Below are positions 28,350 through 35,466 of a stretch of DNA of 64,000 bases, one piece after another; within the stretch, counting starts at the first letter, position 1, and the number at the start of each line of letters is the position of its first letter. Both the position numbers and the translations under genes were made by a program. The stretch spans positions 3,596,001 through 3,660,000 of the forward strand of contig NZ_CP045178.1 of NCBI RefSeq assembly GCF_009296025.1, written 5' to 3'. The notes under the pieces are model-generated. The model was not told where the DNA came from, did no database searches, and was given only the letters and a program-made list of their open reading frames with translations. Source of the stretch: Streptomyces tsukubensis. Lineage in GTDB: Bacteria; Actinomycetota; Actinomycetes; Streptomycetales; Streptomycetaceae.

Positions 28350-29342
28350 ATGAAGTACACGCAGCTCGGACGCACGGGCCTCAAGGTCAGCAGGCTGGTT
28401 CTCGGCACGATGAACTTCGGGCCGTTGACCAATGAGGCCGACAGTCACAGCATCATGGACTCCGCTCTGGACGCGGGGGTCAACTTCTTCGACACCGCCA
28501 ATGTGTACGGCTTCGGTGCGGCCAAGGGACGTACGGAGGAGATCCTCGGCACGTGGTTCGCGCAGGGCGGCGGCCGGCGCGAGAGGACCGTCCTCGCCAC
28601 CAAGGTCTTCGGCCACATGGGCGAGAACGACCCGTGGCCCAACCACGACAAGCTCTCCGCCCTCAACATCCGGCAGGCCGTCGACGCGAGCCTCAAGCGG
28701 CTCCAGACCGATCACATCGATCTCTACCAGTTCCACCACGTCGACCGGGACACCCCGTTCGAGGAGATCTGGCAGGCCATCGACGTACTGATCCAGCAGG
28801 GCAAGATCCTGTACGTCGGTTCCTCCAACTTCCCCGGCTACAAGATCGCGCAGGGCAACGAGATCGCCGCGCGTCGCGGCAGCCTCGGCCTGGTCAGCGA
28901 ACAGTGCCTCTACAACCTCGCCGAGCGCCGCGCCGAGATGGAGGTCATCCCCGCCGCGCGCGACTACGGCCTGGGTGTCATCCCCTGGTCGCCGCTGCAC
29001 GGCGGACTGCTCGGCGGCGCGCTGCGCAAGGAGAAGGAGGGCGGTACGGGGCGTACGGCCGGTGGCCGTGCCGCTGAGGCGCTGAAGAACCCCGCCACCC
29101 GTGAGCAGGTCAAGGCGTACGAGGACCTGCTCGCGAAGCACAGCATCGAGCCGGGCGACGCGGCACTGGCGTGGCTGCTGACCCGTCCCGGCGTGACCGG
29201 GCCCATTGTCGGTCCGCGCACGGCCGAGCAGCTCACGTCGGCGGTACGCGCGGTCGACGTGGAGCTGTCGGAGGAAGTCCTCACGTCACTGGACGAGATC
29301 TTCCCCGGCCCCGGGCCGTCGCCGGAGGCCTTCGCCTGGTAG
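28350..29342 (+). CDS. Aldo/keto reductase
   Basis: 330 aa, opening M-K-Y-T-Q-L-G-R-T-G-L-K-V-S-R-L. Catalytic residues: F-F-D-T-A-N-V-Y-G (Asp, Tyr), L-A-T-K-V-F (Lys), Y-Q-F-H-H-V (His); cofactor segment G-P-I-V-G-P-R-T-A-E-Q. A paralogue of the reductase at 26623 but clearly different in sequence. ATG 28350 is preferred over TTG 28341 because homologous proteins begin M-K-Y. Its stop codon is followed by three 26-bp repeats. Confidence 0.93.
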   Translation: MKYTQLGRTGLKVSRLVLGTMNFGPLTNEADSHSIMDSALDAGVNFFDTANVYGFGAAKGRTEEILGTWFAQGGGRRERTVLATKVFGHMGENDPWPNHDKLSALNIRQAVDASLKRLQTDHIDLYQFHHVDRDTPFEEIWQAIDVLIQQGKILYVGSSNFPGYKIAQGNEIAARRGSLGLVSEQCLYNLAERRAEMEVIPAARDYGLGVIPWSPLHGGLLGGALRKEKEGGTGRTAGGRAAEALKNPATREQVKAYEDLLAKHSIEPGDAALAWLLTRPGVTGPIVGPRTAEQLTSAVRAVDVELSEEVLTSLDEIFPGPGPSPEAFAW

Positions 29343-29346
29343 CAGA

Positions 29347-29424
29347 CGGCGCTGAGCACCGGCACTGGATATCGGCGCTGAGAACCGACACCGGGTACCG
29401 GCACTGAGAACCGGCACTGGGCAC
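29347..29424. repeat. Three 26-bp tandem repeats after the aldo/keto reductase
   Basis: Units at 29347-29372, 29373-29398 and 29399-29424 start CGGCGCTGAG or CGGCACTGAG and contain ACCGGCACTGG-type ends. Confidence 0.85.
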
Positions 29425-29437
29425 TGGTTGCCGAGTC

Positions 29438-29482
29438 AGATGGCGGCCGACATCGTTTGTCCTCCGATGTCGGCCGCCGTCT
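29438..29482. terminator. Strong bidirectional terminator
   Basis: An 18-bp stem with one G:T pair and a 9-nt loop; arms contain GGCGGCCGACATCG and CGATGTCGGCCGCC. It separates the aldo/keto reductase from the convergent 29-residue reading frame, whose stop codon touches its right edge. Confidence 0.88.
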
Positions 29483-29571
29483 CACTGTCCGACGGCGGCC
29501 GCCACCGCGACCACGACGAACATCAGCACAAGCACACCGGCCATGATCCGGTTCCTGGTCTTGGGATCCAC
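29482..29571 (-). CDS. Small single-helix membrane protein (29 aa)
   Basis: GTG at 29571 to TGA at 29482 encodes a basic head (D-P-K-T-R-N-R), then one hydrophobic helix rich in Val/Ala/Met/Leu, ending A-V-G-Q. The codons are GC-rich in third position, and a strong terminator begins at its stop codon, which argues for a real expressed unit. Topology is likely N-terminus inside. No function is proposed. The spacing of AAAGG to GTG is too short for a normal ribosome site. Confidence 0.55.
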   Translation of the reverse strand: MDPKTRNRIMAGVLVLMFVVVAVAAAVGQ

Positions 29572-29580
29572 CCTTTGAGG

Positions 29581-29790
29581 TTAACCGGACCGGGCCCCTT
29601 CCCTTTCGCCCGCCCCCGGCACGGGGGCGGGCTGCCGCCGGAAGAGTACGAGCAGCTCATCGGCGAGGCGGGCACGCGACGTGGCCGGGCACCGGGCCCA
29701 GGCCGCCCCGTCGCCCCGGAGCACCCGGATCTCCCAGCCGAAACGCGCGTGAGCGTGGCCGACCGGGGAGGATGCCGGGGCCACGCTCAC
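29581..29790 (-). CDS. Small hypothetical protein (69 aa)
   Basis: GTG 29790. Contains G-H-A-H-A-R-F-G-W-E-I-R-V-L and A-T-S-R-A-R-L-A-D-E-L-L-V-L-F-R-R, which look like a folded strand-helix unit and not random composition. It ends 10 bp before the start of the 29-residue membrane peptide, so they may form one unit. No family recognised; the frame could be fortuitous. Confidence 0.35.
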   Translation of the reverse strand: MSVAPASSPVGHAHARFGWEIRVLRGDGAAWARCPATSRARLADELLVLFRRQPAPVPGAGEREGARSG

Positions 29791-29794
29791 GTCA

Positions 29795-29810
29795 CGCGGG
29801 GAGCCCCGCG
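29795..29810. terminator. Hairpin after the chaplin gene
   Basis: CGCGGG-GAGC-CCCGCG forms a 6-bp stem 31 bp beyond the chaplin stop codon on the minus strand; an overlapping GGAGCC/GGCTCC pairing is also possible. Confidence 0.5.
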
Positions 29811-29840
29811 AGGCTCCGCGGTGCGCCTACTGGGGTGAGG

Positions 29841-30071
29841 TCAGGCGTTGACGCAGGTGTTGCCGAACGACGGGTTGAGCAGCCCGACGACGTTGACGGT
29901 GTTGCCGCAGAGGTTGAGGGGAATGTGGACCGGAACCTGGACGAGGTTCCCGGAGAGGACACCGGGGGAGCCGGTGGCCGCGCCCTGGGCCCCGGCGTCG
30001 GCGGAGGCGATACCGGCCCCGCCGAGGAGAACTGCGACGCTGGCGCCGATGACGGCCGTGGTCTTCTTCAC
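29841..30071 (-). CDS. Short chaplin
   Basis: 76 aa. A Sec signal peptide (K-K-T-T-A-V-I-G-A-S-V-A-V-L-L-G-G, cleavage near A-S-A-D-A) is followed by one chaplin domain: G-S-P-G-V-L-S-G-N-L-V-Q-V-P-V-H-I-P, L-N-L-C-G-N-T-V-N-V-V-G-L-L-N-P and G-N-T-C-V-N. The two cysteines form the usual disulfide. There is no LPXTG anchor, so it belongs to the short, secreted chaplins that assemble into amyloid on aerial hyphae and spores. GTG 30071 has AGGAGA at a six-base spacing. It is separated from the upstream MFS gene by 461 bp. Confidence 0.95.
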   Translation of the reverse strand: MKKTTAVIGASVAVLLGGAGIASADAGAQGAATGSPGVLSGNLVQVPVHIPLNLCGNTVNVVGLLNPSFGNTCVNA

Positions 30072-30245
30072 TGGTGTCTCCTACAAGATGTGGCTCTGGT
30101 GACTCTGATCGGTCAATCGGTCGCTCGAAAGCGGGTGACGGCCTGGACCCGCGGTGCGGGGGTGCGGACCCACGCCGGGCACCTGCCCCTTTAAACGGAT
30201 CAGCCGGAGAATGGGCACGGTCTCGCCCCGATCGGGTGTCACCCG

Positions 30246-30360
30246 TCACGGTGTCGCACGTGGGACGGTGATCTCTGCGAGGGCCGCGAGCCGTCGCAGG
30301 GTGCCGATCTCGTTGTTGGTGTGCATCACCGAGACGCTGGAGCGTCCATCACGACGGGTT
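30246..30360 (-). pseudogene. Cysteine desulfurase (NifS/IscS-like) remnant
   Basis: A reverse-strand frame reads S-V-S-V-M-H-T-N-N-E-I-G-T-L-R-R-L-A-A-L-A-E-I and then reaches a stop at 30246. This matches the conserved V-S-V-M-x-A-N-N-E-x-G-x-x-Q-P-I stretch of aminotransferase-class-V cysteine desulfurases. Nothing else of the gene is visible upstream (stops and unrelated sequence), so it is a short relic within the chaplin-MFS intergenic region. Confidence 0.5.
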
Positions 30361-30476
30361 CGTCGTGAACGTTCCCGTCGGTTCGTTCGCCTCCTTCGTG
30401 GCAGGCGTCAAGGGTGGGGAGTTCGGCGCCGTCTGATCCGGCCCGTCCGTCGAACCACCCGTCCCGGGCCGAGCGG

Positions 30477-30504
30477 CCCCACCGTGCGTCCGCGCACGGT
30501 GGGG
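30477..30504. terminator. Terminator of the MFS gene
   Basis: A perfect 12-bp stem CCCCACCGTGCG/CGCACGGTGGGG with a 4-nt loop, 29 bp beyond the MFS stop codon on the minus strand. Confidence 0.85.
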
Positions 30505-30532
30505 CTGTTCCCGTACGGGAGCCCGCCACCCC

Positions 30533-31882
30533 TCAAGCGGCCGTGGCCAGCTGCTCGCGCGGTACGAAGCGCAGGTGCGGGTGGCCGTGGTCCCAGCCGA
30601 ACTTCAGCCGCAGTCCGCCCACCTTCGCGAGGATCAGGCCGACCGCGACGGCCGCCACGAGCGCGATGGCGCCGCCGGCCGCGAAGCCGATCCTGGCTCC
30701 GTAGGTGTCGGTGACCCAGCCGAGCAGCGGCGCCCCCAGGGGCGTACCGCCGGTGAAGACCATCATGAAGAGGCTCATCACCCGGCCGCGCATCTCGGGG
30801 TCGGTGGCGAGCTGGATGGACTGGTTGGCGGTGACGTTGGTCGTCAGGCCGAACATGCCGATCGGGACCAGCAGCGCGCCGAACAGCCAGAGCGAAGGCG
30901 CCATGGCCGTGACGACCTCAAGGCCCGCGAAGGCGAGGGCCGCGGCCACCAGCAGCCGCAGCCGGGTCGTCGTACGTCTGGCGGCGAGCAGGGCGCCGGC
31001 CAGGGAACCGGCCGCCATCAGGATGTTGAACACGGCGTAGGTTCCGGCGCCCGCGTGGAAGACGTCGTCGGCGAAGGCCGAGAGCCAGACGGGGAAGTTG
31101 AAGCCGAAGGTGCCGATGAAACCGACGAGGACTATCGGCCAGATCAGGTCGGGGCGGCCCGCCACATAGTGCAGCCCTTCCCGGAGTTGTCCCTTGCCCC
31201 GGTTGGTGCGCTTGCCCCGGTGCAGCGCTGACTCGCGCATCAGCATCAGGCCGATGAGGGGGGCGATGAAGGAGAGTCCGTTGAGAAGGAAGGCGTAACC
31301 GCTGCCCACCGCCGTGATGAGGGCGCCGCCGACGGCGGGGCCGACCAGCCGTGCGGACTGGAAGTTGGCGGAGTTGAGGCTGACGGCGTTGCGTATCTGG
31401 TCGGGGCCGACCATCTCGGAGACGAAGGTCTGTCTGGCGGGGTTGTCGATGACGGTGACGAGGCCGAGGACGAAGGCCGTCATATAGACGTGCCAGACCT
31501 GTACGTTCCCCGAGAGGGTGAGCACGGCCAGGAACAGGCCGGTCAGTCCCATGACGGCCTGGGTGACGAAGAGGATCTGCCGCTTCGGCAGGCGGTCCAC
31601 GAGGACACCGCCGTACAGACCGAAGAGGAGCATGGGGAGGAATTGCAGCGCCGTGGTGATACCGACGGCGGCGGATGATCCGGTCAGACTCAGCACCAGC
31701 CAGTCCTGGGCGATGCGCTGCATCCAGGTGCCGATGTTGGAGACGACCTGCCCGGTGAAGAAGAGCCGGTAGTTACGGATCTTCAGCGAGCTGAACATGC
31801 TGGTCCTGCCGGGCTCGCGGGCGGATTCGGAGTCGTGGCCGGTTGGTGCGGGGGCGGAGTCTGCTCCGGGTCCCGTACTCAA
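30533..31882 (-). CDS. MFS transporter
   Basis: 449 aa with about twelve membrane helices. F-F-T-G-Q-V-V-S-N-I-G-T-W-M-Q-R-I-A opens helix 1, the pattern of DHA3/enterobactin-exporter-like MFS proteins. TTG 31882 is used as start because AAAGGAAGG lies upstream at a workable distance; an internal ATG at 31798 would also give a complete transporter. It follows a MarR-type gene on the same strand (97-bp gap), a pairing typical of drug efflux under MarR control. Substrate unknown. Confidence 0.9.
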   Translation of the reverse strand: MSTGPGADSAPAPTGHDSESAREPGRTSMFSSLKIRNYRLFFTGQVVSNIGTWMQRIAQDWLVLSLTGSSAAVGITTALQFLPMLLFGLYGGVLVDRLPKRQILFVTQAVMGLTGLFLAVLTLSGNVQVWHVYMTAFVLGLVTVIDNPARQTFVSEMVGPDQIRNAVSLNSANFQSARLVGPAVGGALITAVGSGYAFLLNGLSFIAPLIGLMLMRESALHRGKRTNRGKGQLREGLHYVAGRPDLIWPIVLVGFIGTFGFNFPVWLSAFADDVFHAGAGTYAVFNILMAAGSLAGALLAARRTTTRLRLLVAAALAFAGLEVVTAMAPSLWLFGALLVPIGMFGLTTNVTANQSIQLATDPEMRGRVMSLFMMVFTGGTPLGAPLLGWVTDTYGARIGFAAGGAIALVAAVAVGLILAKVGGLRLKFGWDHGHPHLRFVPREQLATAA

Positions 31883-31979
31883 AGACGTTCGCCTTCCTTT
31901 CGTGCTGTCCGGTGTCGGAGCCCGGCCCCGCAGGAGGCGTGCGCGGGGCGGGCGGGCGTCGTGGGGGCGCCGCGGTGCG

Positions 31980-32417
31980 TTACAGGTGCGCGAGCTTCTC
32001 CATCACGGGGGCGGCGGCGCGGAGTTTCGCCCACTCGTCCTCGTCGAGTTCCGCGGCGACGCCAGCCAGCCAGACATTCCGCTTCCTGCGGCTCTCCTCA
32101 AGCATGGCCTCGGCCTGCTCGGTCTGGGTGACGACCTTCTGCCTGCGGTCCTCGGGATGCGGCTCAAGCCTGACCAGGCCCTTGGCTTCGAGCAGCGCCA
32201 CGATGCGGGTCATCGACGGTGGCTGCACGTGTTCCTTGCGGGCCAGCTCGCCCGGGGTCGCCGAGCCGCAGCGGGCCAGAGTGCCGAGGACAGACATCTC
32301 GGTCGGGCTCAGCGATTCGTCGACCCGCTGGTGTTTGAGCCGACGGGAGAGCCGCATAACGGCGGAACGGAGGGCGTTCACTGCGGCAGCGTCGTCGCCC
32401 TGGGAGAGGTCAAGCAT
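31980..32417 (-). CDS. MarR-family transcriptional regulator
   Basis: 145 aa winged helix protein: L-S-P-T-E-M-S-V-L-G-T-L-A-R-C-G, T-P-G-E-L-A-R-K-E-H-V-Q-P-P-S-M-T-R-I-V recognition helix, and the wing P-H-P-E-D-R-R-Q-K-V. Likely represses itself and the downstream MFS exporter until a ligand binds. ATG 32417 is seven bases after TACGCT (minus strand), predicting a leaderless mRNA, and the inverted repeat at 32422-32432 overlaps that -10 element. Confidence 0.93.
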   Translation of the reverse strand: MLDLSQGDDAAAVNALRSAVMRLSRRLKHQRVDESLSPTEMSVLGTLARCGSATPGELARKEHVQPPSMTRIVALLEAKGLVRLEPHPEDRRQKVVTQTEQAEAMLEESRRKRNVWLAGVAAELDEDEWAKLRAAAPVMEKLAHL

Positions 32418-32421
32418 GGTC

Positions 32422-32432
32422 GTTAGCGTAAC
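32422..32432. promoter_or_regulatory. MarR operator candidate over the -10 element
   Basis: GTTA-GCG-TAAC inverted repeat, five bases upstream of the marR-type start codon and overlapping the predicted -10 hexamer (TACGCT on the minus strand), a good position for autorepression. Confidence 0.55.
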
Positions 32433-32468
32433 TCATTACTATGACTAAAGACCACTCGGCTACCACAC

Positions 32469-32483
32469 CTCGAACGTTTCGAG
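32469..32483. promoter_or_regulatory. Inverted repeat CTCGAA-CGT-TTCGAG
   Basis: A perfect 6-bp inverted repeat between the divergent MarR and RHH genes. Possible site for either regulator. Confidence 0.5.
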
Positions 32484-32490
32484 CGGGTGG

Positions 32491-32506
32491 TCACTCGAAT
32501 GAGTGA
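32491..32506. promoter_or_regulatory. Inverted repeat TCACTC-GAAT-GAGTGA
   Basis: A perfect 6-bp inverted repeat eight bases after the previous one and 54 bp before the RHH start. RHH proteins commonly bind such short palindromes in their own promoters. Confidence 0.5.
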
Positions 32507-32559
32507 GCCCCTGGCGGAAAGTCACACGAGGTGGATCCGCGGCCCGAGACGCTGACCCC

Positions 32560-32739
32560 ATGGGGACAGACGTGTTCAGCCTGCGCATGGACGGCGAGCT
32601 GCTCGACCGGGTCAAGGGCCACGCCGCCAAACGCGGCATGAGCCTCCAGGACTATGTCATCGGAACGCTGACCAGGGCCGACTTCGACGAACGGTTCACA
32701 GCGGCGGTGGAGGCGACGGAGGAGTTCTACGGGCGGTGA
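32560..32739 (+). CDS. Ribbon-helix-helix (CopG/antitoxin-like) protein
   Basis: 59 aa: a short strand F-S-L-R-M-D-G-E-L-L, then helix V-K-G-H-A-A-K-R-G and M-S-L-Q-D-Y-V-I-G-T-L, the RHH layout. The C-terminal tail T-A-A-V-E-A-T-E-E-F-Y resembles antitoxins that bind a partner, but no toxin gene is next to it: the following 265 bp contain none. ATG 32560 is used because the domain begins right after it; the upstream in-frame GTG at 32503 would add residues across the second palindrome. Confidence 0.7.
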   Translation: MGTDVFSLRMDGELLDRVKGHAAKRGMSLQDYVIGTLTRADFDERFTAAVEATEEFYGR

Positions 32740-32890
32740 GGCGGGGCGGCGGCACCCATTACGTACCCGTGACCGCCCCTGACCGTTCGGGGCAAGTGAG
32801 GGAGCACCTCCCCGACCGCTCCGTCCCGGTGGGTGGGCCGGTGACGGCCGGCTCAAGCAGTCGGCCCAGGCGGCCGGCTCAAACGACACC

Positions 32891-32921
32891 CGGGGCGCCC
32901 ACCGCCAAGGTGGACGCCCCG
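32891..32921. terminator. Hairpin between RHH gene and NCS2 permease
   Basis: CGGGGCG-C-CCA pairs with TGG-A-CGCCCCG (one mismatch) around CCGCCAAGG. A candidate terminator for the two convergent genes. The rest of the 265-bp gap shows no gene. Confidence 0.6.
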
Positions 32922-32970
32922 AGAGGGACCGCTGAGCACCCTCGTTCCTCGGGTGCCTCCGCTCAGGTCG

Positions 32971-33012
32971 GGCCGGTCACTTCTGGCCGGTCACTTCTGG
33001 CCGGTCACGTCA
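32971..33012. repeat. Three 14-bp repeats spanning the permease stop codon
   Basis: GGCCGGTCACTTCT at 32971 and 32985, then GGCCGGTCACGTCA at 32999. The TCA at 33005-33007 is the permease stop codon on the minus strand and is repeated in the other two units. Confidence 0.9.
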
Positions 33013-34462
33013 GCCCCAGCGCCGGCATCAGGTAGTAGAAGACGAAGACGACGGAGACCGCGTACATCGCGACCGGCACCTCGCGCCAGCGGCCGACGGC
33101 CAGTCGCAGCACCGTGAAGCTGATGAAGCCGATGCCGATGCCGTTGGTGATCGAGTACGTGAACGGCATCAGCAGCATGGTCAGGAACGCCGGGATCGCG
33201 ATGGTGAAATCGCTCCAGTCGATCTGCTTGATCGAGCCCGACAGGATCAGGAAACCGACGGCGACCAGGGCCGGGGTCGCCGCCTGCGAGGGCACCATCG
33301 TGGCGATCGGCGTGAGGAACAGCGCCACCACGAAGAGGCCGCCGGTGATCAGGTTCGAGAAGCCGGTACGGGCCCCCTCGCCGACGCCCGCCGTGGACTC
33401 CACGAAACAGGTGGTGGCCGATGCGGAACTGGCGCCGCCCGCCGCGACGGCGATGCCGTCCACGAACAGGATCTTGTTGATACCGGGCAGGTTGCCGTTC
33501 TTGTCCGTGAGACGTGCCTCGTCGCCGACGCCCATGATGGTGCCCATCGCGTCGAAGAAGACGGAGAGCAGCACGGTGAAGACGAAGAGGACGCCGGTGA
33601 GCACCCCGACCTTGCCGAAGCCGCCGAAGAGGCTGACCTGACCGACCAGGCCGAAATCAGGGGTCGAGACCGGGTTGCCCGGCCACTTCGGAACGGTGAG
33701 GCCCCATGAGGACGGGTCTATGTCGGCGACCGCGTTGACGATCAGCGCGACGACCGTCATCACGACGATGCTGAGCAGGATCGCGCCCCGCACCTTGCGC
33801 ACCAACAGCGCCAGGGTGAGCAGCACCCCGAGGACGAAGATCAGAACCGGCCAGCCGTTGAGGTGACCGTCGTTGCCCAGCTGGAGCGGCACGGTGGTCT
33901 GGGCGACGTCAGGCATACGCGAGACGAAGCCGGAGTCGACCAGACCGACCAGCAGGATGAAGAGGCCGATACCGATCGTGATGCCCTTGCGCAGCCCGAG
34001 CGGCACGGCGGTCATCACCCGTTCCCGCAACCCGGTGGCGACCAGCAGGATCACCACGAAGCCGGCGAGCACCACCATGCCCATCGCGTCCGGCCAGCTC
34101 ATCCGGGGGGCGAGCTGGAGGGCGACGACGGTGTTGACACCGAGCCCGGCGGCCAGGGCGACGGGGATGTTGCCGATGACCCCCATCAGCAGGGTGGTGA
34201 AGGCGGCGGTGAGAACCGTGGCGGTCACGAGCTGCCCGTTGGACAGGTGGTGGCCGTACAGGTCCTTCGCACTGCCGAGAATGATCGGGTTCAGCACGAT
34301 GATGTACGCCATCGCGAAGAAGGTGGCGAAGCCGCCACGGATCTCCTGACCGAAGGACGAGCCACGCTCGGAGATCTTGAAGTAGCGGTCGACCGCGTTG
34401 CGCGGGGGCTGCGACGGCGGCTGCTCGGGAACGGCATCCGTGACGGTGGCCGAGGTGGGCAT
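33005..34462 (-). CDS. NCS2-family (AzgA-type) purine permease
   Basis: 485 aa with 12-14 membrane helices. N-terminal Y-F-K-I-S-E-R-G-S-S-F-G-Q-E-I-R-G-G-F-A-T-F-F-A-M-A-Y-I is characteristic of AzgA-like adenine/guanine/hypoxanthine permeases, as is the later T-C-F-V-E-S-T-A-G-V-G-E-G-A-R-T-G substrate-site region. Proton-coupled purine uptake is expected. ATG 34462 has GAGG six bases upstream; starting further up would translate a GTGGACCC repeat array. The upstream DNA is AT-rich and likely holds the promoter. Confidence 0.93.
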   Translation of the reverse strand: MPTSATVTDAVPEQPPSQPPRNAVDRYFKISERGSSFGQEIRGGFATFFAMAYIIVLNPIILGSAKDLYGHHLSNGQLVTATVLTAAFTTLLMGVIGNIPVALAAGLGVNTVVALQLAPRMSWPDAMGMVVLAGFVVILLVATGLRERVMTAVPLGLRKGITIGIGLFILLVGLVDSGFVSRMPDVAQTTVPLQLGNDGHLNGWPVLIFVLGVLLTLALLVRKVRGAILLSIVVMTVVALIVNAVADIDPSSWGLTVPKWPGNPVSTPDFGLVGQVSLFGGFGKVGVLTGVLFVFTVLLSVFFDAMGTIMGVGDEARLTDKNGNLPGINKILFVDGIAVAAGGASSASATTCFVESTAGVGEGARTGFSNLITGGLFVVALFLTPIATMVPSQAATPALVAVGFLILSGSIKQIDWSDFTIAIPAFLTMLLMPFTYSITNGIGIGFISFTVLRLAVGRWREVPVAMYAVSVVFVFYYLMPALGLT

Positions 34463-34847
34463 GCGTGACCTCAGAGGTGCGGGCGTACGAGACGTACGAG
34501 CCGGGTGGGGACAACAGGACGCCGAGCCGGACAGGGAGAGGACCGTGGACCCGTGGACCCGTGGACCCGTGGACCCGTGGACCCGTGGGCCGGGGGACCT
34601 CACGAGACCCTAGGGGACCTCTCACGATCTCGCCATCATTGTGTCTTCTTACGAAAGAAAACAGACAGGCTCAAGCCGTTTCAGTATGAATACCTGAACT
34701 AGAAATTGCTATCTCCGCGCGTAGACCCTTACAGGACAACGATTCCGCGGCTTTTTGGTGATCTTGTGGCTTCTGCCCGGCCGCGCTCCCGCCCACCGCA
34801 CGCCACTGCCGAAACCGCCGCCCCGACCACTACGTAAGCTGGGCCCC
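34463..34847. other. Permease/DUF2530 divergent promoter region
   Basis: 385 bp. Contains the GTGGACCC array, then an AT-rich stretch (about 34630-34715) with TTCAG...CTGAA inverted arms at 34680-34698 that could be an operator. A weak leftward promoter TTGAGC-N17-TAAGAA can be drawn there. No gene and no recognisable purine riboswitch. Confidence 0.5.
34545..34584. repeat. Five perfect GTGGACCC octamers
   Basis: Tandem 8-bp units upstream of the permease start codon, within the presumed 5' leader on the minus strand. Confidence 0.95.
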
Positions 34848-35243
34848 ATGGAGAAGTGGACCCCCAAACACGAAGCGCCCGAGCCCCTGGAAGGCCCGGT
34901 CGTCGCCACCATCGTCGGCGGCACCGTCCTCTGGTTCGTCCTCTTCCTCGTCCAGCTCCCCTTCTACGGATGGTTCGACGACCGAGGCACCACCTGGTGG
35001 GTGTGGACGTGCCTGGCCGGCGGCGGACTCGGACTCTTCGGGATCTGGTACGTACGGGGGCGAGACGCGGCGATCAAGCGGGACGCGGCGCGCAAGGCCG
35101 CGGAGGCCCAGAGCGCCGGGGTCCACGGCTCCGAGGCCGGGAGCACCGAGGCCCGGAGCGCCGAGGCTCGGGCCGCCGAGTCCCGTGCGGCCGGGAGCGC
35201 GGGCGACGGAGCTTCCGACGCGGAGGCCGGCCCCCGGAGCTGA
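34848..35243 (+). CDS. DUF2530-domain membrane protein
   Basis: 131 aa. Two membrane helices (residues about 20-40 and 52-68, the first T-I-V-G-G-T-V-L-W-F-V-L-F-L-V) with the W-F-D-D-R-G-T-T-W-W loop typical of DUF2530, then an Ala/Glu/Ser-rich cytoplasmic tail of 60 residues built from imperfect repeats. ATG 34848 sits seven bases after TAAGCT (leaderless candidate). Function unknown across actinobacteria. Confidence 0.82.
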   Translation: MEKWTPKHEAPEPLEGPVVATIVGGTVLWFVLFLVQLPFYGWFDDRGTTWWVWTCLAGGGLGLFGIWYVRGRDAAIKRDAARKAAEAQSAGVHGSEAGSTEARSAEARAAESRAAGSAGDGASDAEAGPRS

Positions 35244-35466
35244 CCTCGCACATCCGCGGCGGGAGCGGCACCCGTACCCGTGGCGGGCGGGGCGCCCGCG
35301 AGGGCACGGGCACCCGCGAGTACCGGCTACCGGTGAGGTCGCTTCCCACCACAGGCGTACGTGGAGCACGTAGCCCTCGTCCGCTGGTCGGATCTTCGCC
35401 CTCGGAACCCTGGATTCCTGGGCCGCCGACGGGTGAGCCGTCCCTCCGCGCCGTACCGTCGAACCC

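Noticed and set aside
30072..30532. A complete gene between chaplin and MFS
   Set aside because: Only a short cysteine-desulfurase-like remnant and a terminator are supported; other frames are short and compositionally random.
32560..33004. Toxin-antitoxin pair
   Set aside because: The RHH protein looks like an antitoxin, but the downstream 265 bp and the upstream side contain no toxin-like frame.
34463..34847. Purine riboswitch before the NCS2 permease
   Set aside because: No three-way-junction core or conserved loop sequences could be found; the leader is dominated by an octamer repeat.
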